Below, in pieces: positions 1 through 5,882 of a stretch of DNA of 15,643 nt. How positions within the stretch are numbered: the stretch's first letter is position 1; each line of letters opens with the position of its first letter. A model generated the notes under the pieces. That model saw only the letters and a list, made by a program, of their open reading frames with translations, did not search any database and was not told the origin of the DNA. The stretch is taken from positions 1 through 15,643 of the forward strand of contig JAIRSD010000231.1 of NCBI GenBank assembly GCA_031255615.1. The letters are read 5' to 3'. Source of the stretch: Treponema sp. Lineage in GTDB: Bacteria > Spirochaetota > Spirochaetia > Treponematales > Breznakiellaceae. The position numbers were made by a program, and so were the translations under genes.

Positions 1-668
1 AGGCTGGTGTCCTGGAATTCGTCCACCATGATGTAGCGGTAGCGGCGGTGGTACTTGTCCAGGATTTCCGGGTGTTCCCCGAAGAGTTTGATGGGGAGGC
101 AGAGGAGATCGTCAAAGTCCAGGGCGTTGTAAATGGCAAGGCCCTGCTGGTACTCCCGGTAGATCGGTTCCCAGACGGTGTCGGCGTCGCCGGGAGCGCT
201 GCCCCAGCGCAGGCGGCCGATCTTTATGCTGGAAAAAAGCTGCCCCAGCTTGTAAAGGTCCACCCCCTCCGGGCTGTGGCGGCATTCCCGCAGGCTTTCC
301 TTGATAAGCCGGGTCCGGTCGGTTTCGTCGTAGATCGAAAAATTTTTCCGGTACCCCAGGGCCTCTATTTCTTCCCGCAGCAGCATTACTCCAAAGGCGT
401 GGAAGGTGCTGACCGTCAGGTCCCGCAGTTTTTTTCCCGTTAGTTCCTTGACCCGGCTTTCCATTTCCCGGGCCGCCTTATTGGTAAAGGTAAGGGCCAG
501 GATAGCGTGCTGGGGGATGCCCTTTTCCAGCATCCGGGCGATGCGAAAGGTAATGACCCGGGTCTTTCCCGATCCCGCCCCGGCGATGATCAGCACCGGC
601 CCCTCCAGGGTGGTAACCGCCTGTAACTGGGGGCCGTTGAGTTCCGCTTCGTAGTTTAATTTCGGCAT
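1..668 (-). CDS. UvrD/PcrA/Rep-type superfamily 1 DNA helicase, N-terminal part (runs off the window)
   Basis: This is the first 222 residues of an ATP-dependent 3'-5' DNA helicase of the UvrD/PcrA/Rep family, which unwinds DNA in repair and replication restart. Visible motifs in order are a Q-motif region (LNGPQLQAV, residues 10-18), Walker A AGAGSGKT (29-36), motif Ia TFTNKAAREM (60-69), motif Ib TVSTFHAFG (85-93) and Walker B/motif II VDEFQDTS (215-222), where the window ends. The ATG at 668 sits 7 bases after the rdgB stop codon, so it is probably co-transcribed with rdgB. The Shine-Dalgarno is weak (AGGG just before the start). The start aligns well with the usual family N-terminus. The missing C-terminal two thirds prevents a choice between UvrD, PcrA and Rep. 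Confidence 0.95.
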   Translation of the reverse strand, partial: MPKLNYEAELNGPQLQAVTTLEGPVLIIAGAGSGKTRVITFRIARMLEKGIPQHAILALTFTNKAAREMESRVKELTGKKLRDLTVSTFHAFGVMLLREEIEALGYRKNFSIYDETDRTRLIKESLRECRHSPEGVDLYKLGQLFSSIKIGRLRWGSAPGDADTVWEPIYREYQQGLAIYNALDFDDLLCLPIKLFGEHPEILDKYHRRYRYIMVDEFQDTS

Positions 669-675
669 GGCCCTG

Positions 676-1380
676 CTACCGGAGGCCGGAGAATGTCGCG
701 GACCGCTCCGTCCCGCCGGAACCCAGCAGCGCCGCTATCGCCCGGGCCGCCTTGGCCCGGTGGCTTATCCGGTTTTTTTCGTCCTCCCCCAGCTCCGCCA
801 CGGTCCGGCCCCGGCCCGGAAGGTAGAGGATGGGATCGTAGCCGAAGCCCCCCTCCCCCCTGCCCTGGGCGGCGGCGATTTCCCCCTCCAGGGTTTCCTG
901 TACGCAGGCAAAACGGTGTTCATCGAACAAAAGGACCATGGCGCAGACAAAGCGGGCCCTCCGGTCGGAAGCGTCCCCCAACTCCTCCAGGAGCAGACGG
1001 TTCCGCTCCGGGGCCTCCAAAATTTTCAGGGCCTCCGGGCCGCCGCCGCAGGACCCGTCAGAGCGTCCGCCATAGCGTCCGCTGTAGCGGGCGGAGTAGA
1101 TCCCCGGCCTTCCCCCCAGGGCGTCCACACAGAGCCCCGAGTCGTCGGCCAGCACCGGCTCGAAGATCCCCCGCTCCCCCAGAATCCGGGAAAGGGCGCG
1201 GGCCTTCAACAGGGCGTTTTCCATGAAACTGGCCCCCGTCTCCGGCGGGTCAAAACCGTCGATTCCCCCGTCGGCGGGAATTTTTAGCGCCACACCGGAC
1301 AATATGCGGGCCAGTTCCAGCCTTTTGTGGCGGTTCCCGCTGGCAAGCCAGAGCTCCGCCCCCCTTGTCTCACGTCCCAT
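676..1380 (-). CDS. rdgB: RdgB/HAM1-family XTP/dITP diphosphatase
   Basis: This cytosolic enzyme hydrolyses non-canonical purine triphosphates (dITP, XTP) to the monophosphate and pyrophosphate, keeping deaminated bases out of DNA and RNA. The family signatures are all present: SGNRHK at residues 14-19 (the substrate-binding SxNxxK), ETG..F.ENA at 47-56, ADDSGL at 78-83 (catalytic Asp) and a GGRPGIYSARY segment shortly after. The C-terminal GGFGYDP and SHRAKA motifs are also visible. At 234 residues it is longer than the E. coli protein (about 197), with a short glycine/serine-rich stretch after the SARY motif and a longer tail. A GGGAGG Shine-Dalgarno lies about 5 bases before the ATG. The helicase gene follows after 7 bases. 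Upstream is a 349-base gap filled by a hairpin repeat. Confidence 0.96.
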   Translation of the reverse strand: MGRETRGAELWLASGNRHKRLELARILSGVALKIPADGGIDGFDPPETGASFMENALLKARALSRILGERGIFEPVLADDSGLCVDALGGRPGIYSARYSGRYGGRSDGSCGGGPEALKILEAPERNRLLLEELGDASDRRARFVCAMVLLFDEHRFACVQETLEGEIAAAQGRGEGGFGYDPILYLPGRGRTVAELGEDEKNRISHRAKAARAIAALLGSGGTERSATFSGLR

Positions 1381-1470
1381 GTTCCCTCCCGGAGGGGCAT
1401 CATACCAAACCCGGGGGCTTTGGGAAACGGCCCGCCCCGCGAATCCGCAAGGCGCAGGCTGGAAGACTCT

Positions 1471-1717
1471 CCGTATCGAGTCCCTTTTGGGCGCATTTTT
1501 TGCGGCTCCGCCGCAAAAAACCGGGCTATCCGCTCCAATTTTTGCTTCGCAAAAATTCCGCTCCTATCCCTTGCGCGGCGCGGGAAACGGCGTCCCTGCC
1601 CTTTCCCGCGCTTTCGGGTTTTTGCTTCGCAAAAACCGGAGGAACCTCTCCGCCCTGTGGAGTTTCGCGATCCCCGCGAAACTCCAAAACCGGGACCCGC
1701 CGGACGGGGCATCCCGG
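1471..1717 (+). repeat. Multi-hairpin interspersed repeat, copy A
   Basis: This element fills most of the gap between the MFS/HEAT stop codon and the rdgB start. Read on the plus strand it contains six hairpins in series. H1 is 1496-1520 (11-bp stem, loop TCC) and H2 is 1537-1557 (9 bp, loop TTC). H3 is 1578-1611 (10 bp), H4 is 1617-1637 (9 bp, loop TTC), H5 is 1659-1685 (11 bp), and a last short pairing is CCGGGA/TCCCGG at 1690-1717. Linker CCGGGCTATCCGCTCC separates H1 from H2, and CCGCTCCTATCCCTTGCGC follows H2. The same linkers occur in copies B and C, while the stem sequences differ but still pair. It lies 3' of, and antisense to, the MFS/HEAT gene. It may act as a terminator or 3'-end structure; this role is inferred. 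Confidence 0.85.
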
Positions 1718-1729
1718 GGGCGGCCGGTG

Positions 1730-4003
1730 TCAGCGGATTTTTTTGATCCAGCGGCGCAGCGAATGGGCCGCCCAGTAAACGATGAGGATTTGCAGCCGGG
1801 GCAGACCGTTGAGTTCCGGTTCCAACAGCGTTTCGGCCAGGATAATCTGGACCGCCGGGTCGCAGTACGCGCCGGGGATCTCCAGGATCCATCGCGAAAG
1901 GGGGACCCCGTCCCGGTTCCGCGTCAGGGCCCCGGCAGCCGCCTGGATGCTTTCGGCCAGGCGGGCGAGTTTTTTCAGCTCCGGGTTCTGTTGGTCCCGC
2001 CGGTAGCCGGGGACGGACTTGTAGAATTCAAAGGCCGACTCCGCCTCATCCATGGCGAGGGTGGCCGCGAGGCTCTGATCCTCCAGGAAGCGGACCAGGA
2101 TGGGGTAGAACTGATTCTGGATGTCCAGGATGGAAGCCAGGGCCAGGGCCACCTCGTCCCGCAGGTAAGGGGGGGGATCGGCGGATTTCAGGATGTCCAA
2201 AAGGGTCCCGATGGTTTTCACCGAACGGTAAATGCCGAAGGCCTGCACCCCCATGATCTTAAGCCGGGGGTTATCGGTCTTGAGGATGATCTCCTCGATC
2301 TTCGGAAGGAATCCTTTGTCATTAAGCCGGGCCAGGGCCACCAGGGCCTCCCCGGCGAGCATGTAATCTTTGGATTCCGCCAGTTCCCGCAGTATCGGCG
2401 CCGCCGAAAAGATCCGGTGGTTCCCCAGGATCCGGGCGGAAATGTAGGCGGTGGTATAGGGGTGGCTGGCCAGGTCCGCTATCAGGGCTTTTTCCGCGTC
2501 CTCCCCCAGGCCCTTCAAATGCTCCAGGGCCCGGAGGGATTCCAGGCGGGTCACCAGCCGGGGGGAACGGGCCCGGACCAGGAGTCCCTTGATCGCCAGT
2601 TGGGAGGGGCTTTCGTGGAGCTGGGCCAGCAGGGCTTCTTCCTCCCGGGAATCGTTGGCCTTGTTCAGCCGATCCAGCAAGGTGATGGCCCGGAGGTCCC
2701 GGAAGGAAAAGATGACCTCCAGCGCGCCGCGGAAGGGCAGGGCGCCCAGGGGGGTAAGGCGGCGTTGCAGAAACAGCACCAGCACCGCCAGGCCGATGAG
2801 GACTCCGTAGAGGATCTTAAAGGCGATAAACTTTGAGAATCCCAGGGCCCCCATGATGTCCAGCAGCAGCCCCGCGGCGAAGGAACCGCCGGCCCCCGCC
2901 AGGCCGAAGATGAAAAAGTAGATGATGCCCATGTCCAGCATAAGCCGCATGGGGACGAGGGCGAAAAAGTAGGTTTGGGCGATTCCTTCGGAACCGAGGA
3001 AGCCCAGGTTCAGCATAAAAAACAGGAAAGAAAGAAAAAGGACCGCGGTCGTAACGTTTTCCACCGCGTTGGCGGGGAAGAACACGATGGGGATCATGCT
3101 TGCCAGGCCGGTAATGGTGCAAATAATAAAAATGGGCTTCGCGCCGATCCGGTCCACCAGGAATTTAATGACCATGCCTATCATCAAATTGCCCAGGCCG
3201 CCGTATACCGTGTACAGGGAAACCATACCGTCGGTCTGGCTGAAAATTTCCCGGGAATAGACCACCAAAAAAGCCCGGGACACCCCGGAAATCAGGGCGA
3301 TAAAAAACAGAATCATTACGAATAGCTTGATGCCCGGCTGCATAAGGGCTTCCCGGAAGACATCGGAAAATTTCGCGCCTCCCCCCCGGTCTTCCATGGG
3401 CGGTTCGGGAATCCCCCGGACCATAAAGCCGCTGGTAATCCCCGTCCCCATCCCCGCGACGATGATGACCGCGTAGATAACCAGGGGCGGGTCCCTGCCC
3501 AGCAGCAGGGCCAGGGCGAAACTGGAGAACATGCCGGTCGCGCTGTTGATAATCTGGATCTGGGTCATGTAGGAACCCCGGTCCGGCCCCTCGGACAGGG
3601 AACTGAGGATGGGATTGTTGCCGATCATCCCCACCCCCCGGATCACATGGAACAGCCCCACCCCCAGCATGGTCATAACCAGGGCCAGGTCCCGGCGCCC
3701 CGCCAGCGCCGCGAAGGGGGCCCCCACCGCTGCGGCCATGGCCAGGGCCCGTCCGGTCCAGGCAAAACTAAAGACCCCCACGATGGAGAAACGCCGGGCC
3801 AGGAGCTTCCCCAGCGGCAGGAAGAAGAACGAAACGTAGAGCAGGGCGTTGATAAGGCCGATATAGGTGGAAGAAGCCCCCAGCCGCATGATAAAAAGGG
3901 TGATGACGCTTCCCACCAGGAAATTCCAGGAAAGGGAATTGAAGACGTTAAAAATATTGTATAATTCTCTGGCCTTCGCAAGCCGGTAAGGAGAAAGGGC
4001 CAT
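1730..4003 (-). CDS. MFS-like membrane transporter with C-terminal HEAT-repeat domain
   Basis: This 757-residue protein has two parts. Residues 1 to about 415 contain roughly a dozen hydrophobic segments with the layout of a major facilitator superfamily carrier, starting with the helix region around NSLSWNFLVGSVITLFIM. From about 460 to 645 follow repeated helix pairs of HEAT/armadillo type (for example LESLRALEHLKGLG, AGEALVALARLNDKG, LRDEVALALASI), predicted to be cytoplasmic. The substrate cannot be told from sequence. The frame is open for 78 more codons upstream, but that part is charged, low in hydrophobicity and overlaps a perfect palindrome, so the ATG at 4003 (MALSPYRLAKARELY) is chosen. 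No Shine-Dalgarno precedes it, but a TATACT box lies six bases upstream, suggesting a leaderless message. It is the first gene of a probable minus-strand unit with rdgB and the helicase, although copy A of the hairpin repeat may end transcription in between. Confidence 0.82.
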   Translation of the reverse strand: MALSPYRLAKARELYNIFNVFNSLSWNFLVGSVITLFIMRLGASSTYIGLINALLYVSFFFLPLGKLLARRFSIVGVFSFAWTGRALAMAAAVGAPFAALAGRRDLALVMTMLGVGLFHVIRGVGMIGNNPILSSLSEGPDRGSYMTQIQIINSATGMFSSFALALLLGRDPPLVIYAVIIVAGMGTGITSGFMVRGIPEPPMEDRGGGAKFSDVFREALMQPGIKLFVMILFFIALISGVSRAFLVVYSREIFSQTDGMVSLYTVYGGLGNLMIGMVIKFLVDRIGAKPIFIICTITGLASMIPIVFFPANAVENVTTAVLFLSFLFFMLNLGFLGSEGIAQTYFFALVPMRLMLDMGIIYFFIFGLAGAGGSFAAGLLLDIMGALGFSKFIAFKILYGVLIGLAVLVLFLQRRLTPLGALPFRGALEVIFSFRDLRAITLLDRLNKANDSREEEALLAQLHESPSQLAIKGLLVRARSPRLVTRLESLRALEHLKGLGEDAEKALIADLASHPYTTAYISARILGNHRIFSAAPILRELAESKDYMLAGEALVALARLNDKGFLPKIEEIILKTDNPRLKIMGVQAFGIYRSVKTIGTLLDILKSADPPPYLRDEVALALASILDIQNQFYPILVRFLEDQSLAATLAMDEAESAFEFYKSVPGYRRDQQNPELKKLARLAESIQAAAGALTRNRDGVPLSRWILEIPGAYCDPAVQIILAETLLEPELNGLPRLQILIVYWAAHSLRRWIKKIR

Positions 4004-4009
4004 GACTCT

Positions 4010-4040
4010 AGTATAGGTTCTGATGGGCGTCTCTTTGCAA
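4010..4040 (-). promoter_or_regulatory. Candidate promoter for a leaderless MFS/HEAT mRNA
   Basis: On the minus strand a -10-like TATACT (4015-4010) is followed by six bases (AGAGTC) and then the ATG at 4003. This puts the expected transcription start on or next to the start codon. A TTGCAA at 4040-4035 could be the -35 box, with a long 19-base spacer. No purine-rich ribosome-binding site is present. Confidence 0.5.
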
Positions 4041-4119
4041 GAGGGGGGGGCGCGTTCTTCCAAAGGAAGCGGTAAACCGCGCCGTTGAATAGGAATCGCC
4101 GCCCCTCGATAAAAATAGA

Positions 4120-4149
4120 GTTCTTCGGAAACCTCGGTTTCCGAAGAAC
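4120..4149. repeat. 30-nt palindromic hairpin, family member 1
   Basis: This is a perfect inverted repeat with a 13-bp stem (arm GTTCTTCGGAAAC) and a four-base loop; on the minus strand it is followed by a T-rich stretch (CTATTTTTAT). It is related to the palindrome at 8361-8390. Aligned with the minus-strand reading, the two differ at six positions that form three base pairs, so every change is compensated. Confidence 0.8.
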
Positions 4150-4352
4150 AGGCGTTTAAAAAGATTGCCTTTTTCCCCAAAGGCCGGTAAATTTTTATTG
4201 GGTGCCGTCGGCCCTTGGGGTCCGCCCTGCCTTTCATCGCGGCCCGGATGATTTATCTCGGCGGGGGCGTAAACAAGGGAGAGACGGGCAGTCCGCCAGG
4301 ATGACAGTCTTTATGGCTGGCCCGGGAGCATAAATTTTTCAGGAGGTTCTGT

Positions 4353-5192
4353 ATGTCGAGAAAATGGTTTCTGTGTTTGGGCGCCGTGGTTCTTTTCCTT
4401 GTGCTGGGAAGCTGCAAAACCGAGGACAACGGACCGCCGCCGGATCCGGTGGATGTTGATAAGGAAATGCCCAAGATTCCGGATCTGCCCTCTGTGGAAG
4501 GCGCGTTCCCCGAGAATGAGGAAATAGCCTTTGGTATGGTCGAAGCCGCGATGAGCAAGATTCTGGGGCAGATAAATTTTTCCGGCACCATGGGATTGTT
4601 TAGCAATGCCGCGGAGTCCGGCGCCCGGGCGGCAGTTGAAAAAGCCCAAGCCATTAGCGAGAAATGGGAGAATGATCCCACGCTAATATCCGGCGCCAGG
4701 GTGACGGGTTTTGTTGAGGGTGAGATTAGGGGTTCCCTGCCGGATTCCCTGGAGAATATTAATTTTGGCGATTATGTTCAGATAGATCTCCGGTCCGTCC
4801 TGGTGGCGGACTTGGACCCGGCAGTGGATGAAGGCATGAAGATGGGCGGAAAATCCAGCCTTGACGCCAAGATCAATGGGAGGGCTGAAATCACGATGGA
4901 AGGTGTGAGTGTAAAGGGGACGGTGGATGCGGCCGCCGCTTACGCCCTGAGCATCTCCGCCAATGGCTATGGAATCAAAGTCCTCGTCGAGATGACGGTC
5001 AAGGGCATCGATCCCCTGGTTATTGCCCCGGATGATATAGAACAATTAGAGACGAAATTGCCCGGTTTGTTTAGGGAATTCGGTTGCAGGATTGTGATCT
5101 ATAACGGCGAAAACGAGGAAAAGTACACCAGGGATTATGCTCTTGACGACATCCTGAATGGCGTCATGGGGGATATGGGTTCTCCGTTCTAA
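4353..5192 (+). CDS. Predicted lipoprotein of unknown function
   Basis: This 279-residue protein begins with a clear type II signal peptide: basic MSRK, a hydrophobic stretch, and the lipobox VLGSC with Cys21 as the lipidated residue. It should be anchored in a membrane facing the periplasm or outside. A proline- and acid-rich linker (about residues 25-50) follows, then a helical part to about 110. The rest looks beta-rich with alternating small residues, including GSLPDSLENINFGDYVQID near 130-148 and SVKGTVDAAAAYALSISANG near 188-207. A single further cysteine lies near the C-terminus. I do not recognise the family. The start is well supported by AGGAGG six bases before the ATG. It stands alone on this strand; a hairpin repeat separates it from the HIT gene, and the MFS/HEAT gene is divergent. 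Confidence 0.85.
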   Translation: MSRKWFLCLGAVVLFLVLGSCKTEDNGPPPDPVDVDKEMPKIPDLPSVEGAFPENEEIAFGMVEAAMSKILGQINFSGTMGLFSNAAESGARAAVEKAQAISEKWENDPTLISGARVTGFVEGEIRGSLPDSLENINFGDYVQIDLRSVLVADLDPAVDEGMKMGGKSSLDAKINGRAEITMEGVSVKGTVDAAAAYALSISANGYGIKVLVEMTVKGIDPLVIAPDDIEQLETKLPGLFREFGCRIVIYNGENEEKYTRDYALDDILNGVMGDMGSPF

Positions 5193-5205
5193 TCTGTTCA
5201 AGGGG

Positions 5206-5445
5206 CTCCGGGTCGCGGCGCCCCGCGCCGCGGTTTTTCGGTGTTTCGCGGCGCGAAACTCCGCGGCGGGGGCGGATTCTCCGGGTTTTTGCGGAGCAAA
5301 AACCCCAAGCTCCTCCATGGCATGGATGCCATGGGGGAGCCGCGCAAGGGATAGAAGCGGAACAAAAACCCGGAGGGTTTTTGTTGGAGCGGATAGCCCG
5401 GTCCCCGCCGCAGGCGGGGATGCGCCCTAAAAAAATTCAATATGC
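5206..5445 (-). repeat. Multi-hairpin interspersed repeat, copy B
   Basis: This is a second copy of the element at 1471-1717, in reverse orientation. In plus-strand coordinates H1 is 5402-5420, H2 is 5361-5385 (11-bp stem), H3 is 5309-5340 (15-bp stem with one G-T pair), H4 is 5283-5305 (10 bp), H5 is 5243-5259 (7 bp) and a further hairpin is 5215-5231 (7 bp, loop CCC). The H1/H2 linker and the segment after H2 match copies A and C with at most one or two changes, while the stem sequences are different. Its outer end carries GCATATTGAAT (5445-5435 on minus), which copy C also has as GCATATTGAGT. It lies directly 3' of, and antisense to, the lipoprotein gene. Confidence 0.85.
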
Positions 5446-5522
5446 TATAGTTCATGGTGTTTTTTTAAACGCGGCCCGGGCGCTGCCGGCGGCTTCCGCT
5501 TCTGGCTTCCCCGGTCCTTCTC

Positions 5523-5531
5523 TGCTACACT
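5523..5531 (+). promoter_or_regulatory. Extended -10 promoter for a leaderless HIT mRNA
   Basis: TGC followed by TACACT (5526-5531) fits an extended -10 box, and six bases (GTTTCC) then lead directly to the ATG at 5538. The region upstream is pyrimidine-rich with no Shine-Dalgarno, so translation probably starts on a leaderless or near-leaderless message. No good -35 box is seen, which is usual for extended -10 promoters. Confidence 0.5.
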
Positions 5532-5537
5532 GTTTCC

Positions 5538-5882
5538 ATGGCGGATTGTATTTTTTGTAAAATCGTCAGGGGGGAAGTGCCCGCTAAGAAGATTTACGAG
5601 GACGGGGAGCTTTTGGCTTTCCACGATGTGAATCCCCAGGCGCCGGTGCATTTTTTGGTGATCCCCAGGAAACACATCCCCAATGTGATGGAGCTTGACC
5701 GGGAGGACGCGGCCCTGCTGGGGCGGCTTCTCTACAAGGCCCAGGAGCTGGCGGCGGAGTTGGGCTGCGCCGAGGGGGGCGCCCGTTTCGTGATCAACTG
5801 CAAGGCCGATGGGGGGCAGACGGTGGATCATGTCCACTGCCATGTTTTGGGGGGCCGGGCCCTGGGCTGGCCGCCGGGTTAA
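5538..5882 (+). CDS. HIT-family (HinT-like) nucleotide hydrolase
   Basis: This 114-residue protein is a complete histidine-triad hydrolase of the HinT branch, which cleaves purine nucleoside phosphoramidates and aminoacyl adenylates to AMP. The opening [21 protein letters not shown] is typical, with Cys4 and Cys7. The central [10 protein letters not shown] segment follows, and the catalytic triad motif HVHCHV lies at residues 98-103, with His100 the expected nucleophile by homology with human HINT1. The C-terminal [10 protein letters not shown] is also characteristic. The gene appears to have its own promoter and no Shine-Dalgarno. Its TAA stop (5880-5882) overlaps the TAA stop of convergent mnmG. 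Confidence 0.96.
   Translation: MADCIFCKIVRGEVPAKKIYEDGELLAFHDVNPQAPVHFLVIPRKHIPNVMELDREDAALLGRLLYKAQELAAELGCAEGGARFVINCKADGGQTVDHVHCHVLGGRALGWPPG

Larger units (their letters stand above)
4004..4352. other. Divergent intergenic region between MFS/HEAT and lipoprotein genes
   Basis: This 349-base gap separates two divergent genes. It holds the candidate MFS/HEAT promoter at its left end, a perfect 30-nt palindrome at 4120-4149, and an AGGAGG ribosome-binding site at 4341-4346 for the lipoprotein. I see no convincing -35/-10 pair for the lipoprotein and no convincing gene. The open frame that crosses the gap upstream of the MFS/HEAT start looks non-coding. Confidence 0.6.

Noticed and set aside
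1223..2836. Open frame of 537 codons on the plus strand over the rdgB start, repeat A and the MFS/HEAT gene
   Set aside because: It crosses a hairpin repeat and a gene with clear membrane and HEAT segments, and it has no recognisable domain of its own.
4004..4237. N-terminal extension of 78 residues on the MFS/HEAT protein
   Set aside because: It is not membrane- or signal-like, overlaps a perfect palindrome and the candidate promoter, and the ATG at 4003 begins a typical carrier N-terminus.
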